Of a DNA stretch of 64,000 nucleotides, positions 16,990-28,500 are shown in pieces; within the stretch, counting starts at the first letter, position 1, and each line of letters begins with the position of its first letter. A program made the position numbers and the translations under genes. The stretch is from positions 868,001-932,000 of the forward strand of contig NZ_CP048814.1 of NCBI RefSeq assembly GCF_014217785.1, read 5' to 3'. The notes below the pieces were generated by a model. The model made no database searches, was not told the origin of the DNA, and saw only the letters and a list, made by a program, of their open reading frames with translations. The stretch comes from Rhodococcus triatomae. Its GTDB lineage: Bacteria > Actinomycetota > Actinomycetes > Mycobacteriales > Mycobacteriaceae.

Positions 16990-18266
16990 CGCTTCTCCCC
17001 CAGATCGGTGCGTACACGCCGGTAGAGCGGCACGGCCACCGCCGCCACGACGACGAGTTCCACGGCCAGGAACGTGTATCCGACACCGTCGACACCCCAG
17101 TGCGGCACCGCCCAGAGGGAGACCGCGACGACGCCCACGGTGGAGACGAGTTGGATCGCGACGGCGTAGCGCAGGGTGCGGTGCACGCGGCAGAGGACGC
17201 CGAACACGGTGGCGGGCACACTCGCGAGCTGGACGAGTGCCATCAGACGCACCAGGGTCGCGCCGTTGTCGGCGTAGCTCTGGCCGACGATCCACAGGGC
17301 GATCGGCCCGCCGACGGCGAGTGCGGCGGCGCCCGCGCAGGCGACCACGGCGTACAGCCGGAGGAACCGCCGGAGCAGCACGGCCAGTCGTTCCGGCTCG
17401 GCGGCCGCGGCAGCGATGAACGGGCCCGTCACCATGCCCGTCCCCAGCATGATCGCCGCGACGAGGGACCACACCACCGTGAAGTAGGCCGCGCCCTCGG
17501 TGCCGACGCTCACGACCACCACCAGCGGCAGTACCAGCGGCGTCACGGAGGCCAGCACGGTAATCCCGTAGGCGCCACCGAAGTACGCCCAGAGCGCGCG
17601 CATCCCGGGTAGCCGCGGCGCGGTGCTACGCGGCAGTCCGCGTCCGGCGACGACGACGACGGCCTGCACCACCAGGACGGCGACGGCCGCGGGCACGAGC
17701 CAGGCGAGGATCATCGCGTCCGTGCCGCCGACGGCACCCGCCCCCAGTGCCGCGACGACGGCGAGCTTCGCGGCGGCGTGGAAGACGTTCTTGACTGCCG
17801 CCCACCGGCCGCCCCGCAATCCGATGAGGATCGAATCGGCCAGGGCGAAGCCGGCCAGCACCATGACGTACACCGGGAACAGCACCGCGTCGAGGGTGGA
17901 ATGGAACAGTCGGTCGCTGGGCCCGACGAGCACGAACCCTGCGCCGACGGCCAGGGCGAGCACACCGGTGACGCACTGGCCACCGACGATCATCCGTCGC
18001 GAGAGGTATCCGGACTGGGGCAGGAACCGCTCGTACATGGGGCCGAAGCTCAGGTTCGAAACCGTCGCGAGCATGACCGCGGTGTTGATCACCGCACCCG
18101 CGCGGCCCACCTCGCTCTCCGGGAACATGCGGGCGGCGACGGCCCAGAAGACCAGGCCCAGCGCGCCGTTGGCGAGGCCCGCGACGACCAGCGCGCCCGA
18201 ATCGAATTCGAGACTGCGGGTGTCGGGGAACCGGCGACGGCGAGGTGTGTCCAGCGTCGGTGTCAT
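16986..18266 (-). CDS. polysaccharide flippase-like membrane protein, paralogue of 6521-7816
   Basis: 426 residues from ATG 18266, overlapping both neighbouring genes by 4 bases. About twelve to fourteen hydrophobic segments span the protein from residue 20 onward. LSFGPMYERFLPQSG near residue 70 and VTGPFIAAAAAEPERL near the middle match the other flippase in this window in sequence and position. The PST/MATE (Wzx) family moves lipid-linked glycans outward. Here it lies between two family-2 glycosyltransferase genes and downstream of siderophore export and uptake genes in one coupled operon. It could flip a lipid-linked glycan, or a glycosylated or large siderophore intermediate; the second idea is speculation. 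Confidence 0.8.
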   Translation of the reverse strand: MTPTLDTPRRRRFPDTRSLEFDSGALVVAGLANGALGLVFWAVAARMFPESEVGRAGAVINTAVMLATVSNLSFGPMYERFLPQSGYLSRRMIVGGQCVTGVLALAVGAGFVLVGPSDRLFHSTLDAVLFPVYVMVLAGFALADSILIGLRGGRWAAVKNVFHAAAKLAVVAALGAGAVGGTDAMILAWLVPAAVAVLVVQAVVVVAGRGLPRSTAPRLPGMRALWAYFGGAYGITVLASVTPLVLPLVVVVSVGTEGAAYFTVVWSLVAAIMLGTGMVTGPFIAAAAAEPERLAVLLRRFLRLYAVVACAGAAALAVGGPIALWIVGQSYADNGATLVRLMALVQLASVPATVFGVLCRVHRTLRYAVAIQLVSTVGVVAVSLWAVPHWGVDGVGYTFLAVELVVVAAVAVPLYRRVRTDLGEKR

Positions 18267-19252
18267 CGGTACCTCAACACGGTCGAGTAGGCCGCAGGCG
18301 AGACGGTCATGAAGGCGCCGAACACGGCCTCGCGCGGGTGTCCGGTGCGGGCCAGACGAGGGAGATCGCGCAGCCGGATCCGGGCGCGTACCCGTCGCAC
18401 GGCATCGCGGTACAGTGCCGGCCGCTCGGCGGCGACGTGGCTCGCCCGCATCGCGACGTGGGCGATCGAGGTGAGCACCTCCCGGTACTCGAAGCCGAGC
18501 AGGTCGGCGGCCCAGTCGGATCCGAAGCCGTCCTCCAGCACCGTCGAGCGGACGTCGTCCCCGACGCCGAACAGATCGAACGTGCCCTCGGACAGCGTCG
18601 TGGTGATCGACCCCGAACGGTGGAGATACCGGTAGAGCGGTTCGTCGACGAGAGCGACCCGGCCGGCGCCCATCGCGAGCCGGAACGTCGCCGCGATGTC
18701 CTCGTACTTGCGGTGCTCGTCCCACGGCCGGTCGCCGAGAACCGAACGCCGGAACAGTTTCGTGCACGGGTAGGCCTTGGCGCGGCCCCGGAGAAGCAGC
18801 CGGGCGAACTCCCGACCGGTGAGCTCCTCGGCCGGGTACGGCGGTTCGTCCACCCCCAGGACCACTCCGTGCTCGTCGACGCGACGGGTCCGACAGACCG
18901 CGAAGTCGGCGCCCGACCCCACGACCGCACCGGCGAGACGCTCGACGAACCGCGGGTCGGCGACGTCGTCGGCGTCGAGGAACCAGAGGAGGTCACCGGT
19001 GGCCGCGGCCAATCCGGAGTTGCGTGCCGGTCCCGGACCACGGTTGCGGTCGTGGGTGACCACCCGGTACGCGGCCCCGCGCTCGTCGAGGAACGCCCGC
19101 GCCACCGGCATCGACCGGTCTCCTCCCCGATCGTCCACCAGGACGATCTCGTCGACCGGGCGGGTCTGGTCGAGGACCGATTGCAGCGTCCCGGTCACGT
19201 ACGGCAGGCACCGGTACACCGGCACCACCACGCTCACTCGTGCGTGAGTCAC
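18263..19252 (-). CDS. family-2 glycosyltransferase
   Basis: 329 residues from a GTG overlapping the previous stop by 4 bases. The GT-A domain starts at residue 6 (VSVVVPVYRCLPYV). It has VLVDDRGGDRS near residue 38, RNRGPGPARNSGLAAA near 70, and FLDADDV near 90 as the metal-binding motif; the last 100 residues are helical and Arg-rich. It is one of four separate glycosyltransferase proteins in the window. The operon position, between a membrane nuclease/phosphatase-family gene and a flippase gene, points to glycan assembly coupled to the siderophore genes upstream. The sugar specificity cannot be read. Confidence 0.8.
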   Translation of the reverse strand: MTHARVSVVVPVYRCLPYVTGTLQSVLDQTRPVDEIVLVDDRGGDRSMPVARAFLDERGAAYRVVTHDRNRGPGPARNSGLAAATGDLLWFLDADDVADPRFVERLAGAVVGSGADFAVCRTRRVDEHGVVLGVDEPPYPAEELTGREFARLLLRGRAKAYPCTKLFRRSVLGDRPWDEHRKYEDIAATFRLAMGAGRVALVDEPLYRYLHRSGSITTTLSEGTFDLFGVGDDVRSTVLEDGFGSDWAADLLGFEYREVLTSIAHVAMRASHVAAERPALYRDAVRRVRARIRLRDLPRLARTGHPREAVFGAFMTVSPAAYSTVLRYR

Positions 19253-20217
19253 GAGGAGCCCGTCTCGGTGGTCACGACGGCGAAGAGGCCGTGATGGTCC
19301 GACCCGGCCAGGCGGACACCCTCGAACTCCTGAACCGTCATGGACCGCACGATCATCCGGTCGATTCCGATGATCGCCGGGAACCAGGTGTCCGCGGGGT
19401 AGGTGGGAACGAGGCCGGCCCCGACACGCTCACCGACGTCCTCGAAACCGTCGGTGAGGAAGGCGCGGTAGCGGGTGTGCGAGTACGTCGAGTTGAAGTC
19501 GCCGCTGACCAGTACCGGGATCCCCGGGTCTCGGTCGGCCCGCGCGTGGACGGCCTCGCGCAACCGCTCCATCTCGTCCGCCCACATCCACGCCGGCGAC
19601 GGGTAGGGCGGCATCGGATGCACGGCGAAGAGCGCGAGCCGGTCGCCGCCACCGAGGTCGACGGTCGCGGACAGATTGGACATCGAGAAGTGCGGCAGCT
19701 GTTCCCGCTCGGAGAGCGGGAATCGGCTGTAGATTCCCGTGCCGCCCCCGCCGGAAGGCTTCGGGGACAGGAACTGTTCCGGGAGCAGCTCGTCGATCCC
19801 CGCCTCCCGCAGTCGTCCCACCGAGTCGTCGGTGAGCTCCTCGATGGTGAGGACATCGACCTGTCGGTCCCGGATCTGCCGGACGAGGTCGTCGGTGTCG
19901 GCCTCCCCGAGCCGGATGTTGGCCTGCAACACCCGCACGGCCGTACCCGATCCCGGAGCATCGGTCCCTCCGACGAACAGGGGGGCCTGGGTCGCGAGCG
20001 CCGCGCCGACGACGACCACGCCGACGAGCGCGAGCCGCCATGCCCGCACGAGGAGAAGTACGACGACACCGAGCACACCGGCCCCCACGAACACGGGCAC
20101 GAAGGAAGACGCCATGATCAGGGTGTTGCTCTCCGGGCCGACGTAGTGGACGACGCCACCGAACACCGAGACACCGATGGCGACGACGGCGGCCGCGACG
20201 GCCAGGGTGCGGATCAC
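19249..20217 (-). CDS. membrane-anchored endonuclease/exonuclease/phosphatase-family protein
   Basis: 322 residues from GTG 20217, overlapping the exporter stop by 4 bases. Three hydrophobic segments in the first 85 residues anchor it. The rest is an EEP (DNase I-like) domain: VLQANIRLGEAD near residue 100, EEL near 125, SGDFNST near 240, and the terminal GSDHHGLFAV with its catalytic His. The family hydrolyses phosphodiesters or phosphomonoesters of nucleic acids, inositol phosphates or lipids. The catalytic domain would lie outside the cell membrane. In this operon it might act on a phospho-linked or lipid-linked glycan rather than on DNA. That role is inference. Confidence 0.75.
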   Translation of the reverse strand: MIRTLAVAAAVVAIGVSVFGGVVHYVGPESNTLIMASSFVPVFVGAGVLGVVVLLLVRAWRLALVGVVVVGAALATQAPLFVGGTDAPGSGTAVRVLQANIRLGEADTDDLVRQIRDRQVDVLTIEELTDDSVGRLREAGIDELLPEQFLSPKPSGGGGTGIYSRFPLSEREQLPHFSMSNLSATVDLGGGDRLALFAVHPMPPYPSPAWMWADEMERLREAVHARADRDPGIPVLVSGDFNSTYSHTRYRAFLTDGFEDVGERVGAGLVPTYPADTWFPAIIGIDRMIVRSMTVQEFEGVRLAGSDHHGLFAVVTTETGSS

Positions 20218-21509
20218 GCGTCTGCCGGCTCGGCTGCCGGACCGGTGGACGAGAACTCGGAGATCCGGGCGCCGCCCGCGACGCGACGCAGCGACCCGAG
20301 GACGACGAACAGCACGAGCGCGAGGACCACGGCGCTCAGGCTGTAGTAGACGATGGCGTCGGAGGCGCTGAAGACCGTACCGAACACCCCGGCCACGAAC
20401 GCGCCGACCGACAGTCCGGCGACCTCCTGCGCCGACCAGAGACCGTTCACCCGGCCGAGCATCCGGGAGGGGGTGTGGGTCTGGATGATCGAGTAGCGCA
20501 GCACTTCCTGGACGGAGCTCACGGCCCCGGCGACAGCCAGGATCGCGAAGGCGACGGCGATACCGGCAGCCCACCCCACGAGCGCCTGGACGGCAAAGCC
20601 CGCGGGCAACGCGACGAGCAACACCAGCCCCGGGCGCCGGGCCCGGGTGAGCCAACCGCTGGTGACCGTCGCCGCCACGGCGCCCACGGCGGCGGCCGCG
20701 TAGAGCAGGCCCGCGGCCCTCGAATCTCCCCCGTATCTCTCGTCGACCAGGCCGGGAACGAGCACGAGGACGCCGCCGCCGATCATGGCGACCATCCCCG
20801 CGGCGATCACCCCGCCGACGACGGGTGACCGGGCGAGGAAGCGCAGCACCGAGTTCCCGTGCTCCGGACTGCCGTCGGTCCCGGACGACTCGGCGTCGTG
20901 CTCCGGTGGGCGCATCGACGGCAGGCCGGACAGCAGCGCGACCGTGATCGCCGTGCCGGCGGCCGCGATCCAGTAGTTCCAGGCCACCGACGCCGCCGCG
21001 ATCACCACGCCGCCCAGCGCGGGCGAGACCACCGAACCGGCGCGGGCGCTGAGCACGTTGAGCGCACCCGCACCGACCAGCTGATCCTTCGAGATCAGCG
21101 CCGGGATGACGGCGAAGAGCGCCGCCACACTGATCGAGCCGATGAGGCCGTTCACCACGGCCAGCACGAAGATCGCCACCACCGAGGGGGAGTCGAGCAT
21201 GGCGTTGATCGCCAGCCCGACGAACGTGATGCCGGACACGGTGCGCGCGAACAGGATCAGCGTCCGGCGGTCGTAACGGTCGGCCAGCGAACCGCCGATC
21301 AGCATGCCGCCGATGGCTGCGCCACCCTCCACCGAGGCGACGAGTCCGACCAGGAACGAGGACTCGGTGAGGGAGTACATCTGGATCGGTACACCCACCA
21401 TGAGCATGCCGATCCCGAAGATCGAGATCGTCCGCGCGATGAACACCCTGCGGAACGGGGCACTCTCGCGCAGCGGCCTCAGGTCCAGCAGTATCCGGCC
21501 CTGTGCCAT
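20214..21509 (-). CDS. EntS-like MFS siderophore exporter
   Basis: 431 residues, twelve-span major facilitator protein. The N-terminus (FIARTISIFGIGMLMVGVPI followed by QMYSLTESSFLVGL) closely follows the enterobactin exporter EntS, and the loop DRYDRRTLILFAR is the MFS loop 2-3 motif. The ATG at 21509 overlaps the last base of the upstream stop; the open frame further upstream is a shadow of the lipoprotein gene. Siderophore exporters of this kind are proton-driven and export the finished chelator to the outside. Its location directly after the NRPS and binding-protein genes supports export of the product made here. Confidence 0.88.
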   Translation of the reverse strand: MAQGRILLDLRPLRESAPFRRVFIARTISIFGIGMLMVGVPIQMYSLTESSFLVGLVASVEGGAAIGGMLIGGSLADRYDRRTLILFARTVSGITFVGLAINAMLDSPSVVAIFVLAVVNGLIGSISVAALFAVIPALISKDQLVGAGALNVLSARAGSVVSPALGGVVIAAASVAWNYWIAAAGTAITVALLSGLPSMRPPEHDAESSGTDGSPEHGNSVLRFLARSPVVGGVIAAGMVAMIGGGVLVLVPGLVDERYGGDSRAAGLLYAAAAVGAVAATVTSGWLTRARRPGLVLLVALPAGFAVQALVGWAAGIAVAFAILAVAGAVSSVQEVLRYSIIQTHTPSRMLGRVNGLWSAQEVAGLSVGAFVAGVFGTVFSASDAIVYYSLSAVVLALVLFVVLGSLRRVAGGARISEFSSTGPAAEPADA

Positions 21510-22582
21510 CAGTTGGCCGATACCTTGTCGACCGCGTCGGCGATCTCGGGGACCACCTGGTCGGTGGCCCACTCCAGCGACAGCGCCGACGGGAAGCCGA
21601 CCGCATTGGGGCGGCCGGTGTTGCGTGCGAGGGACACGACGGACCCTGCCTGGACGGCCGGGAGCTGATTCCACGCATCGAACTTGGTGAGGTATCCGAG
21701 GTCACCGGTCGGCGAGACCACGACGAGCACGTCGGCATCCAGTTCGGCGATGTTCTCGTAGGACAGCTGCCCGCGTCCGTCCTGGTCCACCGGCAGGGTG
21801 CCGGCGAAGGGGCTGAGTTCGAGTCCGAGTGAGCTGAGGAACTGGCCGATTCCGAGTTCGTCGGAGGCCAGGACGGCGAGCTGACCGCCGCCGAAATCGC
21901 CGATCACGGCGTTGTAGGTCTTGCCGGCGAAATCCGGATTCGCCGCTGTCGCCGCCTCGGCGGTCGCGGTGGCCTCGGCGATCACTTCCTCCGCCTTCTC
22001 CGGAATGCCGAGTGCCGTGGCCACCTTGCGGGTCGAATCCTGCCAGGGCTCGCCGTTGGCCTTCGAGTCGAAGTGCACGACGGGGACCTGCGGATCGAGC
22101 TGATCGAATGCCGCCTGGTCCAGTCCCCAGAAGCCGGTGGACACGATGACGTCGGGCTCGAGCGCCACCAGTTTCTCGGCGATCGAGCCGGCACCGGCGT
22201 CCAGGTTCAGCTGTTCCGGTGTGTCGGAGCCCAGCGCGTCCAACGCCGTCGCCTCCCACGGCCACACCCCGGTTCCGTCGGTGGCCGCCAGGTTCTGCCG
22301 GTCCACGGGCAGCGCGATCGGGGTCACCCCGAGTGAGAGCAGGATGTCGGCGTCCTGGGGCGAGAGTGGAAGCGCCCGAACGGGCGGGGTCTCGATCGTC
22401 GTGTCACCGAACTTGCCCGACAGCGTCACCGGGAAGGCATCGGCGTTCGCCGTCGTCTCCCCCGCGCCGGTATCGGTGTCGTCGTCGTTCGAGGCGCAGG
22501 CGCTCACGCCGACCACCAGCGCCGCGGCCGCCAACACGGCGCCCGCCCTGATGCGGCCCCTGCGAGTCCACCGGAGTTTCAT
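21509..22582 (-). CDS. ferric-siderophore-binding lipoprotein (FecB/FepB-like)
   Basis: 357 residues. The signal peptide has Arg residues, a hydrophobic core and the lipobox VSAC with Cys29, so the protein is lipid-anchored outside the membrane. The body is a class III periplasmic-binding-type fold: [19 protein letters not shown] near residue 75, then [12 protein letters not shown] and, later, [14 protein letters not shown], the usual two-lobed helical-backbone arrangement. It would capture the ferric siderophore for an ABC importer, but no permease or ATPase gene is present in the window. The ATG at 22582 overlaps the NRPS stop by 4 bases, so uptake is co-translated with synthesis. Confidence 0.88.
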   Translation of the reverse strand: MKLRWTRRGRIRAGAVLAAAALVVGVSACASNDDDTDTGAGETTANADAFPVTLSGKFGDTTIETPPVRALPLSPQDADILLSLGVTPIALPVDRQNLAATDGTGVWPWEATALDALGSDTPEQLNLDAGAGSIAEKLVALEPDVIVSTGFWGLDQAAFDQLDPQVPVVHFDSKANGEPWQDSTRKVATALGIPEKAEEVIAEATATAEAATAANPDFAGKTYNAVIGDFGGGQLAVLASDELGIGQFLSSLGLELSPFAGTLPVDQDGRGQLSYENIAELDADVLVVVSPTGDLGYLTKFDAWNQLPAVQAGSVVSLARNTGRPNAVGFPSALSLEWATDQVVPEIADAVDKVSAN

Positions 22583-25500
22583 CGTGTTCCTCTCGTCGTT
22601 TCCAGGTTGTCGCCGTCCGTACGTGCAGTGCCGGGTGCTCTCACCGAGTCGACCGGGCACGATTCGCTCGCTCCCGAATCGACACGGGCGGCCAGATCCG
22701 CGATCGACGTCGACGAGAACACCTGTGCGGCATCGATATCCAGTCCCTCGGCACGGGCCTTGCCGAGGAGAGCCATCACCGCGATGCTGTCACAGCCGAG
22801 CGCGAAGACGTCGTCTCCGGCGCCGACCCGCTCGACACCCAGCGTCTCCGCCGCCGCACGGCACAGCACCCGTTCGGTGCCGGTCCGCGGTTCCCGGTAG
22901 GCCACCAGGTCGAGTTCCGGTCGCGGCAGGGCACGCCGATCCACCTTGCCGTTCGCGGATGTGGGGATCCGCGGCAGGACGGTGTAGGTGGCGGGCACCA
23001 TGTAGTCGGGAAGTACCGCGCGAAGTCCAGTGCGCACCGCCTCGACGTCGAACTCTCCGGTGGCCGAGCGGGGCCCGGCCGGGACGAGATAGGCGCACAG
23101 CGTCGCCGGGGCACCGAGATCGGTCCTGGCAATCACCACCGCGTCGGCGATGTCGGTCCTGGCGAGCAGAACCGTCTCGATCTCGGCCGGTTCGATTCGG
23201 TGGCCGCGGATCTTGACCTGGTCGTCGCCACGACCGCGGTACTGGATCGCCCCGTCCGGGCGCCACCTGGCCCGATCTCCGGTGCGGTACATCCGCGTGC
23301 CGGGCGCTCCGTCCGGATCCGCGACGAAGCGGGAAGCCGTCAGCGCGGGCTCGTTCCGGTAGCCACGGGCCAGACCTGCGCCGGACAGGTACAGCTCACC
23401 TGTCACGCCGATCGGAACCGGCTGCAGCCACCGGTCCAGGATCCTGGCGGCGGTCCCGGCCACCGGCCCTCCTGCAACGGGAACCGGGGCCCGGGTCGCG
23501 CGGGCGACCAGCGCGTCGACGGTGCTCTCGCTGGGCCCGTACAGGTTGTAGGACAGGATTCCGTCGCTGTCGGACAGCGCGCGGAGCCGGTCCCACAGCG
23601 GGCCGGTGACGGCCTCGCCGCCGAAACCGAGCGCGACCGGCCCGTTCTCCCCGACGAGGCCCGCGTCGAGTAGCTGGGCGAGATGGGACGGCGTGACCTC
23701 GACGAAATCCCAGCCCTGCCGTCGTGCCTGCGCCACCATGCGGCCGGGGTCGCGGCGTGTGTCCTCGTCGACGAGGTACAGGGTGTGTCCGTCCAACAGC
23801 CACAACTGCGGTTGCCAGGACGCGTCGAAGGCGAACGACCACGCGTGCCCCACCCGGAGCCGGTCACGCCCGGCGCGCTCGGCAGTGGGGACGTACAGGT
23901 CCCGGCGGTGGCTGTGCCACAACGCGACGAGTCCGCCGTGTCGTGCCTCGACGGCCTTGGGGATGCCGGTGGACCCGGAGGTGAACACGATGTAGGCCGG
24001 GTGGTCCGCCCGCAACGTCGCACGGCGTTCGGCATCGGTGAGCGGCTCACCCGACAGGTCGGCGAGCGCCCGCTCCGTTGCGGCGTCGTCCAGCACCAGT
24101 GCCTCGCCGCGCGCGGGCAGGGCGGTGGTGGTGGTGGCCTCGGTGGTGAGCACCAGCGCAGCGGAACTCGTCCGGAGGATCGTGTCGACGCGGGACGCGG
24201 GAGTCGACGGATCGATCGCCACGTACGCTCCGCCCGCGGTGAGGACGGCCAGGATCGCCGCCACCGTGTCGGCGGTGCGCGGCATCAGCAGCGCCACCGG
24301 GACCTCGGGTCCGACGCCCCTCGCCACCAGGAGCCTGGCGAGCCGGTTCACCCGGTCCCCGAGTTCCGCGAAAGTCCGTTCACCCTCCCCGTCCACGACG
24401 GCGATGTGGTCGGGGTGTGCCGCGACCGCACGCTCGAAGAGCGCGGGCACGGTGTCCGCGACGGGTGCGAGCGCCGGTGCCTGTGACACGGTCTCGATCA
24501 GTCGGCGATCCTGCGCGGGCAGGACGGTGAGCTCGGAGAGTCGGCGCGTGGCGGATCCATCGGCCAGTTGCCGCAACAGTGCCACGAGTCCCTCGGCCAG
24601 TCGCGTCACCGTCGTCCGGTCGAACAGGTCTGCGCTGTACTCGATCACGCCGACCACGACGTCCGATCCGGTGTATTCGACGAAGTCGAACGACAGGTCG
24701 AACTTCGCGGTGTCCGGCTCGATCGGTTGCGGACGGACCGCGGCACCGAGCAACTCCGAGGGGTCCGGCTGGGTGAGGTACACGATCATCGTCTGGAACA
24801 GCGGGTGTACCGAACGCACGCCCGCCCGACGGCCCGCTACCGCGTCGACCACCTGCTCGAACGGGACGTCCTGATTCTCGAACGCCGCGAGGTCGGTGGT
24901 CCGCACCCGCTCCAGCAATTCGGCCACGCTCGGGTTCCCGGACAGATCGGTCCGAAGCACCAGGGTGTTGAGGAAGAACCCGACGAGCGGCTCGAGCTGG
25001 GCATCGCGGCGGCCGGACACCGGTGTTCCCAGCGGGATGTCCTCGCCCGCACCGGATTTACTCAACAATGTGGCCACGGCGGCGTGCACCAGCATGAACA
25101 TGCTCACGCCGTGCGCGGCGGCGAGCTCGCGCAGCGAGCGCACCGTGTCGGCGTCCACACCGAGCGGCACCGCACCGCCCCGGTAGCTGAACCTGGCCGG
25201 CCGTGACCGGTCGGCGGGCAACTCGATCTCGTCCGGGATCCCGTCGAGGGTCCGGGTCCAGTGGTCGAGCTGAGCGGTGGCGAGCGCGGACGGTGCGGAC
25301 GCCTCGCCGAGGATTTCGCGCTGCCACAGGGCGTAGTCGGCGTACTGGACCGGCAGCGGCTCCCATTCGGGCTCCTGACCCACCTGGCGCAGTCCGTAGG
25401 CGGCGGACAGGTCGGCGAGCAGTGCGGCCGTGGACCATTCGTCGACAGCGATGTGATGGACGACGAGCACGACGATGGTCTCGGCACCTCCGACGTCGAC

Positions 25501-28500
25501 GAGCGTGGCACGTAGCGGGATCTCGGTGCGCAGGTCGAAGCGGTGGCGCGCGGCGGCCCGCAGGAGCGATTCGAGTTCGTCCTCGGTGGTGGCCGTCGCC
25601 GTGTCCGTCGGCACCTGCACGTCGGCGGGATCGGCGATCACCTGCACGGGCTCGCCGTCGGGGCCGGCGGGATACACCGTCCGCAACGCCTCGTGCCGAC
25701 GGGCCAGGTCCCCGAGCGCGGCGGTGAACGCCGCGTGGTCGACGACGCCGGGTACCCGCCACGAGATCGGCACGTTGTACACCCCGGTGCCCGTACCGAA
25801 CTGGTCGAGAATCCACATCCGTCGCTGCGCGGAGGACACCGGAATGTTCGCCGGCCGCTCGTGGCGACGCAGCGGCGGCAGTGCCGCGCGCACGCCGCCC
25901 CGTGCGCAGGCGGCGGCCAGGGCCGCCGGGGTCGGGGCCTCGAACACCTCGCGGACTCCGAGGTCGACACCGAACTCGGCCTTGACCGCGTTCACGAGCC
26001 GGATCGCCGACAGGGAATGCCCGCCGAGCGCGAAGAAGCTGTCCTCCGGACCCACGTCCGGAACACCACCGCCCAGTGCCTCCGCGAACAGGGCGCACAT
26101 CCGGGACTCGAGTTCCGTGGCGGGCGCGCGCCCGGGACCGGCCGATGCCTCGAGCACATCGACTCGGGGGAGCCTGCGGCGGTCGAGCTTTCCGTTGTGG
26201 CTGACCGGGATGTCCTCGATCGGGACGAGGACGGACGGCACCAGATGGTCCGGAATCGATCCGACCAGTGCGGCGCGGAGTGCAGCCGGGTCCAGAACGC
26301 GACCGGATTCGGCGACGACATATCCGACGAGTGCCGGGCCGCTGTCGCGTACGTGCACGTCCGCTGCCGCCCGCGCCACATCCGGCAGCGACTCCAGCGC
26401 GCCGGCGACCTCGCCGAGCTCGATCCGCATGCCCCGGATCTTGACCTGATCGTCCGCGCGTCCCAGGAAGTCGAGCGCGCCGCGCGAATTCCAGCGTGCC
26501 AGGTCGCCGGTGCGGTACATCCGGTCCCCCGCGTCCCCGAACGGATCGGCGACGAACCGCTCCGCGGTCAGTCCCGGCCTGCGCAGGTAGCCCTGCGCGA
26601 CCTGGACCCCGCCGATGTAGAGATCGCCGGTCACGCCCTGCGGAACCGGCCTCAGGGTCGAATCCAGCACGTACAGCAGGACATTCGCACCGGGGCGTCC
26701 GATGTCCGGCGGTGTGGCGGTCCGGGTGAGGTCGGTGGCGAGGCTCACCTCGACGGCGGCCTCGGTGGGCCCGTAGAGGTTGTCCAGGCGTGCCGCGGGC
26801 AGCCGGTGCGCCACTCGCCGGACCGTGGACGGCGCGAGCGCCTCACCGCTGCAGACGATCCTGCGCAGACTCGCCAGGTCCGCGGCATCCCCGGTCAGTG
26901 CCTCGTCCAGCATCGAGGGCACGAAGTGCGCGATCGTGACCTCGTGTTCGCGGACGAGACGGGAGACCTCGGCCGGGTCCCGATGGGCTCGCGGTCCCGC
27001 CACGACGGCGGACGCTCCGTGCAGGAACGGCCAGAACAGTTCCCACACCGAGACGTCGAAGCCGGCCGGCGTCTTGAGCACGATCCGGTCCTGTGGGGTG
27101 ATCGGCGATTCGGCCTGCACCCAGTCGAGCCGGTTCGCGACCGAACGATGTGAGACGACGACACCCTTGGGCTTACCGGTGGAGCCGGACGTGTAGATCA
27201 CGTACAGCGGATGATCGGCGGTCAGTGCACCACCGCGCTCGGTGTCACCGAGCACGGACGAATCGAGCTCCGCGACAGCTGCCGCCACGGCCGGGTCGTC
27301 CAGCGCGATCACGGGGTGCCCGGATTCGGGCAACTCCACGTCCGAGGCGGTGAGCACCATCGCCGGAACGGCGTCCGCCAGCAGGTACTCGATCCGGGAG
27401 AGCGGCAATGTGGTGTCGATCGGCAGGTAGGCCGCTCCGGCGTGGACGACGGCGTGCACGGCGACCACCTGGTCGATCGAGCGGGGAACGGCGATCGCCA
27501 CGATGTCCCCCGGCCGTACTCCCCTGCCGAGCAGATGCCGCGCCAGCCGGCGCGAGCGCCCCGCCAGCTCCCCGTACGTCAGGGTGAAGGTGGCCTTCGG
27601 CCGATCTGACCGGTCGAAGGGTCCCTTCACCCTGGACGGGACGGGGGCGGGGGCCGGGGTGGGGGTGGGGGTGGGGGTGGGGGTGGGGGTGAGCGTGGAG
27701 CCGACGAGTGCGATCGCGTCCGGGGTGCGCGCCGCGGCGTCCGACAGTGCCTCCGCGAGCACGCCTCCGATCGAGTCGGTGGCCGTGCTACCGCCGTCAC
27801 CGAGGGCGAGGGCGGCCCACGCCTGCTCGCCGGACAGCAGCGCCGCGTCCGCGATGCGGACCGACTCGTCGGTGAAGACTCCGAGCAGGTGTACCAGAGA
27901 TCGTCCCAGCGAGTTCACGGTCGACTCGTCGAACAGGTCCGTGGCGTACTCGAGCACGATCGCGATCTCGCCGGTGTCCGGTGCGTCCACGTACGTGACG
28001 GTGAGGTCGAACTTGGCACGCACGTTCGACAGCGGCTCCCACTCGGTGGGGACGCCGAGGAAGTCGGGCAGGACGGCGGGCCGCTGCAGGTAGCTGAGCA
28101 TGACCTGGAACAGCGGGTTGCGGCCGTCGACACGCGGCGGCGCGAGCTGCTCGACCACCTGCTGGAACGGCAGTTCCTGGTGGTCCATCGCGAGCAGGTC
28201 CGATTCCCGCACCCGATCGACGAGTTCGGCGAACGTCGGGTTGCCGGACACGTCCGTGCGCAGGACCACCGTGTTGACGAAGAATCCGACCAGGTCGTCG
28301 AGGGCGCTGTCACCGCGCCCGGACACCGGGGACCCGACGACGACGTCGTCCCCCGCGCCGAACCGCGACAGGGCCGCGGCCGTGGCCGCGTGCAGAACCA
28401 TGAAGGGACTCGCCCCGTGCGCATCCGCGACGGCGCGCAACGCCGCCCCGGTGTCCGGGTCCACCACGGCACGCACGGTGCCGGCACCGCCGGTCGGCAC

